NCBI GenBank assembly: GCA_013115135.1
Contig: JABANP010000189.1
Span: forward strand, 27,342 to 91,341
Reading direction: 5' to 3'
DNA: 64,000 nucleotides
Origin: Perkinsus olseni
Taxonomy: Eukaryota > Perkinsozoa > Perkinsida > Perkinsidae
The position numbers were made by a program, and so were the translations under genes. Below are positions 48,831 through 59,329 of this stretch, piece by piece; position 1 is the first letter of the stretch, and the number at the start of each line of letters is the position of its first letter. Below the pieces are notes generated by a model. It saw only the letters and a list, made by a program, of their open reading frames with translations. It did no database searches and was not told the origin of the DNA.

Positions 48831-49259
48831 CTATATATTTTGCCCACCTTGTTCGCATGCTCTGGGATGTGTGCGGAGTCGCAATGTCGGACAAAATATG
48901 TCTGTGACAGTATGAGCAGCCTGCTCAGAGCAGGCCAACGAAGTTTCGGACTTGGCAATCATGGACTTCGGTTGTCTCACGCTCCAGACTTTTCTCCGTA
49001 TCTTATACCCTCTGATTCGAATCTGCTTTCCGCAGCGTGCTGCATCGCCAACCATGATAAGTCGGGAAGTCCCAAGGAAATACCCGCCGGTTCGAATAAA
49101 ATTGAGCGCTTGCAACATGCTTGCAAGAAAAGTATCGTGCAAGGACCCGATTTCGTCAATTATGAGAAACACTCTCTCTCGATGCGAGAGAGTCTCGGAG
49201 TATTCTGCGCCTCCTTTCACTAGGATCATCCTTCGTGTTGGGTTATCGACACTCCGCAT
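48831..49259 (-). pseudogene. PIF1-like helicase fragment (Walker B region)
   Basis: The stretch VFLIIDEIGSLHDTFL, then LQALNFIR and SRLIMVGDAARCG, matches the order of motif II (L-I-I-D-E) and the following L-V-G-D motif of PIF1/Helitron-type superfamily 1B helicases. No Walker A (G-K-T) is found upstream, and the motif after GD lacks the usual Q-L-P-P. It is therefore a fragment, perhaps from a transposon. The end of the frame is not clearly helicase. Confidence 0.4.
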
Positions 49260-50722
49260 GTATGCATTATCAATATCGTTCCAGTGCCCGGATAGCCCCT
49301 GTTAGGGGCCCCCTAATGAAGTATCGATCTTCCTTCCCAGGTGAGTTTTTCATTCTGTTGATAATTTACTCTACAGCTTTCTTTCGACCAGGATGTAGAG
49401 ATGGTATGTGCGATGGACTGCTCATTCAAGAATGGTAGTGCCATTATGGTATAGGTTTCCTTGTGGACGCCGTCCACTGGACGGGGTGATTTCTCAAGAC
49501 TACAGAAATGTCGTTGTGCGACGCCTACCACTGTAACATTAACAAGCACAACAACCACAACTGCCACCTCGCTGATGGTGGCCATACTTGTTGTAAGAAC
49601 CTTATCCTAGTAAGAGCTGCCCTCGAGGTTGCGGCCATACGTGCAATAAGAATCTTCTTCCTGGTGGGAGCTTCGTTCGCGGTGGTCACCACCGCGTGGC
49701 GGCCTTTCACCAAAATGTAAGATAACTAATAACACTACAACCAGTTGATAGCAAACACTTCGTAACGAGGGCTCACAGAAGTATATGTAGTATGAGTATT
49801 AACAACTGTGAATGGTGCTATAGCTGAGCATAGGCCGGAGCAAGGATATGGGACTGATGCAATACACGCCACAGCGCACATCCTTTTTCACGTGGTTTCA
49901 ACAAGGTAAAACTGTAAGCGAAACGCACATTGAGATGAAGAGAATCTCAAGGAACCGAGTTATAGAAGAAGACTTCTCCGAGAAGTTGCTGGACAGACGA
50001 GACGCGTCACATACAGTACCAGGCAATCATCCGGGCCTGACCCAACGTCACAGTATGACGAGTTCGAAGAACAGCAATGAGCTTAAGAACGATCCGCAAT
50101 TAAAATAAGCACCCGACACATTCCACCTTCTCGACTAAAACCCTTAGCTGGTACAGAGACAGCGACGACACAAAGCCTGCTAACGAGACACCGGAACAGC
50201 CAAAGATACGCAGCGAAAGATACTAGCGGAAGAACAATGAAACAAGAAACCAGCACGCTGCGCCTTGCGTGGAACACACTGACGGAACCACGTGCCGGTT
50301 CTGCGCAGCGTCACGCTGTCAGCGTGTATCGAAGAGACGCGCTCCTTCTCAACCATGAACGGTTCATGATGAACCAGAGAGCAACGCGGCGTTGCCAACG
50401 CCCTCTCGTGGAAGTTGAATCCCGTCACTCCCCTACCACCTAAGCCACGCACCACCTGCACGACTAGTCATGACGAAAACTGCGAAGTCCCGCAGCTCTA
50501 GTACCAGCGTCCTCACCAGTACGCATATGAATCAAAAGGTAACCACGCACCGAGATAGTCGTAGTAGAGTACTTAGTACACGGTACTAGCAGCGGGCCGC
50601 CAAAACCGGCCCGTCTTAGACGGGAAGGAGGGAGTCATGATGCAAGGAAAGAGTGAGCGGGGGGGGACTCCCCCCGGGGGAGGGGGGACTGAGGCTCGGT
50701 TACCGAGGAAACACAAACTTTC
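49260..50722. other. Region without a supported gene; hairpin-rich
   Basis: Three odd-length 15-bp palindromes cluster at 50312-50326, 50354-50368 and 50388-50402. On the minus strand 50405-50450 reads GTGGCTTAGGTGGTAG...GATTCAA, another tRNA-like A/B-box fragment. Confidence 0.45.
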
Positions 50723-51151
50723 TCAAACTTCGAGCTCTAAGCTCGAAGTCGAAGCTCGGCTGTCAGCCTCTACAATAGGACCCACCATGACGATACCCCG
50801 ACGACATCCATAGCAGTCGTATTCGAAGAGTTTCCGGGAATAACCACGAGGAGGTCTCCGAGCACTATTCCCATGCTTCTCGATCAACTCTAATTTATAT
50901 CGCGGCGTGTGTTCGCACACGAACTTCGTGTCACGAAGTGACAAGCACGCCACGGGAGCGCGCCCCCATATCTTTCTCACCGTTTCATCACTCCCTCGTT
51001 GCCGCAGCATGATGTAGACGGCTGCAGTTCTCAACCATTGTTTGTTTTTCGCACCCGCCCACACCGCCCTGGCCTCTATAGGCTCCCTCTGCGGTTGTTC
51101 TCCTACCACACTTCCACCAGCTCTCGACATCGTGCCCACGGCCTGCGCCAT
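50723..51151 (-). CDS. Unrecognised open frame, 142 residues
   Basis: An uninterrupted frame with a balanced, protein-like composition (KNKQWLRTAAVYIMLRQRG, PRYKLELIEKHGNSARRPPR). No domain, signal or membrane segment is recognised. It contains two hairpins (50728-50748 and 50923-50939) within the frame. It may be a small gene or chance. Confidence 0.25.
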   Translation of the reverse strand: MAQAVGTMSRAGGSVVGEQPQREPIEARAVWAGAKNKQWLRTAAVYIMLRQRGSDETVRKIWGRAPVACLSLRDTKFVCEHTPRYKLELIEKHGNSARRPPRGYSRKLFEYDCYGCRRGIVMVGPIVEADSRASTSSLELEV

Positions 51152-52669
51152 GGCGGTTGTATCGGCTGTCTCTGCTAGCCTCGTATGCCAAGCCCAGGTC
51201 CGTGCGTCCGACTGAGACTATTCAGCATTCAATCGCTAGACTTCCCCCACGCCCCCAGCGTACGGGCTGAAGGTTTCCCATGTATAATTACACTGTGTCG
51301 TGTTGGCGTCGCTCCAGTGGGGAATGTGTTAGTCGGCCCTGAACCCGCTCCATAACTAGACCAGCACCGAACGAGCTATTCCTTATACCCGTTTAAACTG
51401 GCTTTGCTGTGCAGATAACGCTCGCTCACTTATCTCTTAGAACCAAGTGGTATCTGCAGAACAAGTCAATGCTAATCTTGAGAAGGTCTATGAAGGTATT
51501 GAGGTCCTCAATACCTCAATTTGAGGAGCTTTCGGCCGTGCAAAAACTTGGTTTAGAATGGGATAAATTCCAGGTTCTTTCGAACGCGCGGACACGTCAT
51601 TCCCTAAATATTTCCGATTATGTTGGTGAATTAAACGTACCTATCTGAGCTTTCACCATTGAATGTTATATTCTCGGGCAAGGCTCTTGTAGGCTCCCTC
51701 CCCGAGCTGGTTGGTCTGACCAACTTGATCAGCGCGCGAAGGTCAAGAAGAATGAGTTCATGGATTGTGTACGAACCTGCGGCCTTGGGGAAAACTATAT
51801 TAGTAATCCTCACCGTCGGCAGGATTCGCATTGTGAATGATAGTCAGGAAAGCTTTCAGGTTTCAAGTCAAATCATTCGACACCCTCGAATTCCCGATGG
51901 GAATTTTCTCACCGTCAAACTTAGGTCGTCCAATATCACATTTGATGCACTGGTGACTTGAGTTTACTGTACGAGTCACACTACGACACAAAAATTTTGT
52001 GACAAAATGGTCAACACTTTTTGAGCTCTCACTGTTAGCGTCTCAGTGTTATTCTCGGTTGCAACACTGTCATTCTTGCCTGCTCACTACTAGTGAGCTA
52101 GTGAGTCACTAGTCGAGGTTGCACGGTGAATGGTTTTTATCCAATATATAGCCTTTGAACGTCGAACAGCACTACGAATTTGACTGATGTGCAGTCAAAA
52201 GTTTGACTGTCAAACATCCCAAAAAATGATTGATTATGATACTTCTGCAGCCTATAATGCGACGGAACGAGCAGGAAGGTAGCCACAACGGAACTTAACT
52301 ATGATGAATCTGAAGACTTGAATGATAAGTAGAATCATGAGTCCTACTCTTTTCATGCAGCTGTTCGCATACTATAACGCGGACACCAGAAACCCTGCTG
52401 GCAACCCAAAACCTCACCTAAATGACAATGAAATTCGCCTTGTCCCAGTAACGAAGCTTCCTGCAACTGGAAGGCTTAAGTGACTACAGAAGAAGTGTAA
52501 CGGTTCCCGGACATGACGTCACAGAGGGCTCTAGCGTCGAACCGCTGCTTTGAAGCAAGCTAGAGCAACAAAATCGCGAGCTGTCCTGTTAACACAGGAG
52601 CTCTTGATGCTACTACTCGTACAGTGGAGTAAAGCCTCACGGAATGATGAGTCTTTTAAACTCGAGCAT
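51152..52669. other. Region without a supported gene
   Basis: Two modest plus-strand frames (51409-51648 and 51659-51961) are not recognised. It has palindromes at 51494-51516 and two adjacent ones at 52083-52112. Confidence 0.4.
51494..51516. repeat. Perfect 23-bp odd palindrome
   Basis: AGGTATTGAGG-T-CCTCAATACCT; a further CCTCAATTTGAGG overlaps its right side. Confidence 0.97.
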
Positions 52670-54037
52670 TCAGCCGTTAATAAGGCTATACAAAAGGCCC
52701 GTGAGGCAGAGAGGGAAGAATAGTAGACTGGTTATCAGAAGAGCGAGGGCGAGGTACCATTCGAAAGACTGTTTCGCCAGCACCTTCGTCCACGAGGTAA
52801 CGCTCTGGGTAGAATTTTCTTCACTCGGTCTGGTGAGGCAGATATTGAGGTAGACGAAGCATGGTATAACGAAGGCCAAGAAGTTGGTGCCGATGATACC
52901 AATGAATTGGATAGTAGCACCGAGGTCCTCGAAAATGATGGCCAAAGCCGTACAGATGACCAGAAAGGCCACAGTCGTCCCGATGTGGAGCTTGAGAGTA
53001 TCTTGTAGGCGAGGGAAGTAGTAGGTGATGACACTCGAGATTGATTGCCTAGCCGGGAAGAGCAACAAGGGGAAGGCTGTGAGGACGGCGAATGGCAGAG
53101 CTATGTAGCCGATATGAATAGCGATGTTGGAGACCGGTAGACTGAGGTAGAAGTTGGACTCTACCGTATCACCGAAGGCGTAGTACGGCGCTATCATGGC
53201 GAGACTGTAAAAGATGACGGCTACCACTATGGATGAGACCGAAGTGGTGGTCAGTTTTTTCATGTCCCGATTTACCATATCCTCGGCAACCTGGGGCAGA
53301 TTGAAGTGGCACGAATAGCCGAAAATAAAGATCGGGAAGACCGCGAGAATCGACCATACGGTAGTGGTTGGTGGTATGCCCACGAATCGCTCTCCGAGCT
53401 ACTCATCCACAGTGAAGCAGTAAATAACGCCAGCGGCTACCGCATAGAGGAAAAGGCAAAGCCCGATGAAATTGGTGACCGCCGTGTAGGTGATCCGTTT
53501 GAGAAAGCAGACTGGCAGCAGCAGTATAACGATGAATCCGATAAGACCAACTCTAATTAAGAACCTGTTCCCTTCAGTTGACCCGGGGGACCAATTTTCG
53601 AGGAGGGCCAAACCAAGGCTAGCGAAGACCTGTAGGTAGGCGGTATCAATACCCGCATTGTGGATGAACATAAGACTGTCGATGAAAAGGGGCATCCTCG
53701 GGTATCCAGCAGCCACAGCGAAGGTGCTGTAACTCAGCCTCTTGCCGGGCATCTTCATTGCACATCTGCTGATCAGATGCAGCGAAAAGTAAGACAACAC
53801 GGCAAATACGAGCAGAAGGACGATACCCAATGTCCAACCACAGACGGCTTGAGCATCGGCAAAGCTCAGCATGCCGGCACCGATGATTGACTTGGTCAGA
53901 GTCGACCAACCCGTGAGAACGTTACCTTTCGGTGGTAGTGGAGGTGTGTCAAAATCGAGAAGGACCCTTCCCTTGGGCTTCGCGCCCTCCAACCGCTTTT
54001 TGGCGTCTGAGGCTGGTTGACTGTCCGTGTCAGACAT
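52670..54037 (-). pseudogene. AAAP-family amino-acid transporter, copy 2, in-frame TAG
   Basis: Start at 54037 (MSDTDSQPASDAKKRLEGAK), then LTKSIIGAGMLSFADAQ and the same helix series as copy 1, ending at 52670; 455 codons. One codon (53399-53401, minus strand) is TAG where copy 1 has CAG in the context VDE-Q-LGER, after the fifth or sixth helix. The rest of the frame is open and well conserved, including the LSLPVSNIAIHIGYIALPF stretch that is frameshifted in copy 1. This is a single C-to-T change; readthrough, a recoded stop or a sequencing error are alternatives to a pseudogene. Confidence 0.83.
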
Positions 54038-55130
54038 TGAAAGATCGAGGAAGTGAGAAAACTACAGTCACAGGCTATTCTCATCTTTCGCGTTTCGGCG
54101 AAGTCAGTGACGCAGCCCTTTCTGGTAGAACCCACGTCACTCCCTTTGTGCATGCGTGCGACGAATCACCACATCCGACGTGTTCACCTACTGATCGACT
54201 TGGTCACCGGAGTACAGTCTCTATAATGGGCTTTCAATCTCGGATCGACTACTTGCTCGTGTCATCTCCGAGGAGCCTCTCTCGTGAGGCTAATAGAATA
54301 CCAGCTGTCGCTCTTGTATCTTGCACGCACGTACTCGGCGAAAAGCCAGGATAGTCGAAATCATCGCGACCATTTCTTCGGAAAAGATGCTTCCCAACCG
54401 GTCCGGCAGGCCGGAGTCCCTCAACCGAGGACCGTCAGGCCGCGATTGATAATGCAATTGAAAATGTTGGGCTTTCCGTGCACTCCGCTTCGCTATTCTT
54501 GATTCGGCAATCGGAGTTTTGGAGACAGTCTCTGACGCTATGGTCGTGGCTGTCTCCAATGCTTGGAGACGGCTTGGTGCCGATTGCACCGTGCGGGTAT
54601 AACTCACACCGTATAAGTAGAAGAGCGGGGCAGGGCAGATCGTCACGTTGTAACTCACAAGCTCTTGATAAGACCCTCTCGGCTGGATAACTCACACTCT
54701 GTTGTCAGACTCTGACACCACATAATCCGCACTCCGTTGTGGAGCTCGTGGCCCAAGAGCCGTGGGGCATTTGAGCTGCTGGTGACTATGATGCTCAGAT
54801 CGATCATCACAACTAGAAGGGCCTTCAGGTTGCATGGCAAGTAAAAGTCAGGAGGGGAGAGGTCGCAAGGGCTGGGGCTACTACCGATCAAGCCCGTCGT
54901 GCGTGCAAGGCTTGCACTGCAAGCTATGGATCTTGTCTGCACGCATGCACACTGAAGTTGTGCAAGTGTGGTGCACTGAGCTGCACGCTTAATGCAAATT
55001 ATCGAAACTCTCATGATGCAGAGAGTGCCCCCACGGATCTTAGCGCCTCAACGTGGCGTGGGGGTGGCCGGGTTTCGACCCGGTACGAAGCTGAGATCAA
55101 CCTTGCCAACACTTGTACATCCCCCAGTGG

Positions 55131-55191
55131 ATACTCACGAGGACCTCGTGAGTATGTACAGCCAAGCCAACCTGGTTGGCTTGGCTGTACA
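55131..55191. repeat. Two perfect hairpins back to back
   Basis: Arms ATACTCACGAGG / CCTCGTGAGTAT with a single central A (55131-55155), immediately followed by TGTACAGCCAAGCCAAC and its exact complement around CTG (55155-55191, 17-bp arms). Confidence 0.97.
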
Positions 55192-56250
55192 TAGCGGCTC
55201 GCCTATTTCGGTTAGCTATACTTCCCGTTATTCTACACTCTTGGCAAGACTTGGTACCAGCGCCACCTATTCTGTACTATGCTACTGCCGGCACTCTGTC
55301 GAGTCGGCTTGAACTATTGCACGACATTGTGACACTTGCACGGGCAGCGGCCTTCTGCAGGGAACCTTCATAGACCTGGAGCGACTAACTCGGTACCCTT
55401 TTGAGTCCCTTCCGACGTCTCCCTTCTCCACGGCCCTCCACGAGGCTCGCCGGGGACATCTCGGCAGTGGCGTCATGTTTCTGGTGAGACAAGGCTGACT
55501 GCATCATCCTCTTCTCTCCATCTCGTGGATGGAGACCTGCTACACCTGGGTGGCGAGAAGCCGGAGTCCGCACGTCAGGCTACTACTACACCTCCTTCAC
55601 GCCCTCCCCAACCTCTCTTGTCCTGTTAGAGGTTTCGATAAACCGAGTTTCCACTCTAGATCTTGCAGTCATCTTTCGAACGTACATCTTTTCAGTTTTT
55701 CGTTATGTCCTTCGTCTACCCTTTGCTCGGCATCGTCAGCAGCCTAGAACACGGCTGGGTTGGACACTTCAGCGAGCGACGTGGTTCGTGAAGACGTTGT
55801 TCGCTCGGCGCATTCCGGTTCCTCTTGAGGCTGGCCATCTCGACCGACTCATGTACGCCACTTGGCCTCTCTAGCACACAACTCGCATTCTTGCATACCA
55901 CTCGAGATGTTTCTTGCAGCTCACGGCTGCTAGCCCGGTCATTTTTCCGTGATCCTGTTCGCTCGCCAGCCGTTTGTATCACATGATGTTGCGAGTCAGC
56001 CGCCAATGTCGCAGCCTTTTCAGCCTCTGAGAGTCCTTGGGCCGGCTATTGTACATTTAAGGGCGATGGCTGCGTGCCCGTAATGCCCGGCAATAAGCGT
56101 TGCGTTGCGTTGCGTTGCAGAGAGTGAGAGGTTGAGGTGCAGAGGTTAAAACTCGTGAGGTACCCCGCATGGAGCTTGCCCCTCGTTCACCTTGGACAGC
56201 AGCGCCATTCTCGTTGAATCTATCACTACTGCTCAGTGAGCAGTGCTCAC

Positions 56251-56283
56251 TTTAGATAGGTGATGACTCATCACCTATCTAAA
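56251..56283. repeat. Perfect 33-bp odd palindrome
   Basis: TTTAGATAGGTGATGA, a single C, then its exact reverse complement. A smaller one (56228-56244) lies just before it. Confidence 0.97.
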
Positions 56284-57205
56284 ATCCTCGAGGTCAATTT
56301 ATTGGGCAGATTAATTCGAATCAGGATTTCGCAGGCATGCTAGCTAGACACTGACACAATTGAGCGCGCGTGCAGGAAGATTCGAGCCACCTTCGCGGGA
56401 GTGCGGGATACCCCGTGAAGAGCTACATAAGCTCTTGCCCAGCGGCAATGCTGCGCCCAAGGCGCAAGGGATAAGTATAAGCGCTAGTAGCGCGATCCCC
56501 AATCTTTTTTTCCACCCGCCCGCCCAGGCGGTGCCCCTCGAGCCCAGGCTCTTGGGGCACGGGTCAGGCAGCTGCCTAGCCTCGCGTGCTAGCACAGCCA
56601 CCCGACCTACTACCCAACGCCTGGTCGGAAGGACAGAGAATTATATTCACTGATGAGAACTGGTGAGTCAATAATATTGACTCGATACTCATTTACTGAA
56701 TTTAAGTAGGTTATCTCAAAGATTGCCGCCAGTCCGGCCCGGACTCCATGTCCATTAGAACCGGGTCAGCTAGGGCAGTGTACTGAGTGCCCTAATATGG
56801 AATCTGAGCTCGGCTTAGGGAATTACTTCATCAAAGTAGTTCAAGATAGAATGATGACACCATCCATCATGTCGCCAGCTCTCCCTCGCCTGTATACCAG
56901 CTCAGACGCGGATGAGCTGTGGAGGCCGTCCGAGATCAGCGTAGCTGCCTTGTGCTCAGCGTAGCCTAGCTTCTACAAACCTCTCTGAGCGCTAATCCGG
57001 CGAAGACTATGAACCTCATTAGTAGAAACTGGGACCGCTTCCACATTGGAGTCGAGCTCGGGACCCTGGAAATGTATTTATCGAGCGGCTCGCTAATCCG
57101 CTATCTTTCGTGGCGAGCAATGTCGGACACTAGCGACCTAACGTTAGATCGCTAGTGGACCCCACCGTGAATCACGATCCGCTGTAGCATTGAACATGTG
57201 CTCCA

Positions 57206-57811
57206 GTGAACGTGACATGCCAGCAGTTGACTCGAATGCTAGCGTGGCATATAACCGGTGTCGTTGGCATGGACAACAAGCCTATTCTCAGGTCAGGGAC
57301 CTGCACCATGAACCCTATGCAGCTGTACAGCGTCCAGACGTACAGTGCCAACTCGCACAGTATCCAGTGGTACAGTTTCCAGCCGTACAGTGACAACTCG
57401 CACAGTATCCAGTGGTACAGTTTCCAGCCGTACAGTGACAACTCGCACAGTATCCAGTGGTACAGATTACAGCCGCGCTCCAGAGTCAACTCGTGCTTAC
57501 CAGACTTCCGAATCTCGCATGAATACCAGCGAAAGCCAGATGATGTTACAGTAACACTGTTACTCCACGATAACTGTGATACTGAAACTACAAAGGTGAC
57601 CCACTCTGCGAACTGCGCTGTATCATACTAAGTGATCTGCCATTCTACGACGACAGAAATCAGATTTTAGCCCAAAAATTTTGACTCACAACTCGCAGTG
57701 AGCGCGTTCAGCAACCCTGAGTACCTAGCCAAGGGCAATGAGGTGATCCTCATCAACAACCGAGGATCTGCGTTCACTTTGATTGAACATACTGTAAGCA
57801 AACATGGCTGA
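57206..57811 (+). CDS. Putative 3' exons of an unrecognised gene with 15-residue repeats
   Basis: A 45-bp tandem repeat (57330-57470, about three copies) is in frame and encodes QPYSDNSHSIQWYSF units. A later exon candidate after a splice acceptor at about 57699 reads SAFSNPEYLAKGNEVILINN then RGSAFTLIEHT and reaches a stop (TGA) at about 57811. It converges tail-to-tail with the tetraspanin-like gene. The 5' end is not found. Confidence 0.35.
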
Positions 57812-57886
57812 AGTCACGACAGCGTAGACAGGGTGTCGGTCTATGCATAGGTCAATCTCGTGCCGGCGATCATCAGCGGCGCGGTC

Positions 57887-59022
57887 TCACCGAATCCCGG
57901 AGGCACCTAAAAACAGGGCTTGGCGACCGAGCGGAGACATGCACAGTCCTGCCAGTCGGGCTGCCGGAGCATCTCTCGTGTATTTTTTCATGCGCTGAAA
58001 GTGAGGTCGTGGACGAGGGCCTACCTGCTCCCTTATTCCCTTCCTCTTCTGTCGCCAAGCAGCAACTGCAGCCAAGAGGAAGAGCAGGGCGAGCGCAAAC
58101 ATAATGATGGCCAACCATAGAGTGATCTTGGCGATGTTGTTAACCACAACTTTACCTGTACGGCACCAAAGGCCGGTCTGAAGAAGAAAAAAAGACATCA
58201 CACCGTTTAATAGAATGGCTCTAAAATCAGTGAAGATCGTGCTCAAACTGAGCACATTGCGTTTCGCCTTTCTCACTGTAGAATAAATTTCAAAATTTTT
58301 GGAGGAGAGTCAACGATTATCTCATTACCAACCGAACGCTAAGAAACGAAAAAATGAAGGGATATCCAACTCTGAGCGAAAATCGAAATCACAGAAGAAA
58401 TCTTCCCGCCGCTTACAACGCCTTTCACGTCGGCCACCTGTTGTCGAGGGAACGCCAGACACATAAGATACTCCCTCCCAGATTCCTGACCAACTTCCGG
58501 GAACGTCGCCGCGGCATTCAAAGCTTTCTCTGTCAGATCATGATCGCATCGGACGGGTGAAAAATTCCCATCGAAGCGTCCGCTAGTTTGTCCACCGTTT
58601 CGACAGTCGGCGTTTTTGTAGACGCTCGTGAAGTCTTTTTCAATTTCCTGCACAATTGCCATCGCAGGTTTCGACAGGGTCCTCGAATCAAAACCTTCAC
58701 GCCGAACCTCGAAGAAATCGTGAGCCCACGAGGATAGCCACAGGCCAGTTAAAATGGTGAGACCGGCGTAGATGACGGCGATGAGAAGCACACCGGAGAT
58801 GCCCTTTCGTGAGGCCTTGAATGTGGCCGAGCGACTGACGCCCAGCGGAGCGAAGATGAGCAGGGTGACGCTGATGAAGTAGCCAGCCGCGTAGCCATAC
58901 CAAGCGGGGATTGGCCGAGTGATGGGATAGACGAGGACGCCGGTGGTGATGGCGAAGATGGCAAAACCGAGAAGGGCGACCACGGCACAGAAGAGAAGAA
59001 GGTAGGACCGGGAGATACCCAT
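57887..59022 (-). CDS. Tetraspanin-like four-helix membrane protein
   Basis: Exon 1 (59022-58417, 202 codons) begins MGISRSYLLLFCAVVALLGF with three membrane helices (about residues 7-29, 40-60 and 76-97), then a long polar loop with cysteines (NADCRNGG, VRCDHD, YLMCLAF). A GT-AG intron joins in phase to exon 2 (58177-57887), with TGLWC, a fourth helix ITLWLAIIMFALALLFLLAA and a basic tail WRQKRKG. Short loop between helices 1 and 2 and a large one between 3 and 4 is the tetraspanin layout; the family's C-C-G motif is absent, so kinship is structural only. A 30-nt segment near 57993-58022 could be spliced out in frame. The product is about 298 residues and probably sits in the plasma membrane or vesicles. 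Confidence 0.68.
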
Positions 59023-59053
59023 GGTGAGGGGGGGCCTGATGGAAACTGAAAGA

Positions 59054-59325
59054 GCATGTACACGGTGCCGACTTTAAAAGGGAGAACCCCACATGAATTT
59101 TTCGTGCGAACGAGTTGACACTCAACTTGAGAGTTGTAACGCACACCAATCGAAAGCTCTACACCACCTCGTACTCAGCGTCGTCTCACTCGCAAGTATC
59201 ACCCTCGAAATATCGAACCAAACGGCGACAAATCGCGAGAATTCGTTGGCAGAATCACCAAGGCCATGTTGACGCTGCGAAGTGGTTTTTCCCTTTTAAA
59301 GTCAGCACCGTGTATAAGAGACGAA
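59054..59325. repeat. Inverted repeat upstream of the tetraspanin-like gene
   Basis: About 33 bp around 59054-59092 (GTACACGGTGCCGACTTTAA core) is found inverted at about 59283-59317 with few differences. It lies 30-300 bp before the start codon, so one arm probably overlaps the promoter or 5' leader. Confidence 0.6.
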
Positions 59326-59329
59326 GCTG

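Larger units (their letters stand above)
54038..57205. other. Region without a supported gene; strong palindromes
   Basis: Contains two perfect hairpins back to back (55131-55155 and 55155-55191), others at 56228-56244, 56251-56283, 56665-56683 and a near-perfect 28-bp palindrome at 57129-57156, plus a short GCGTT microsatellite near 56097-56117. No coding sequence is recognised. Confidence 0.5.

Noticed and set aside
49508..49720. Short frames with a TTG/GTT-rich hydrophobic run
   Set aside because: The apparent membrane segment comes from CAACAACCACAA-type simple sequence.
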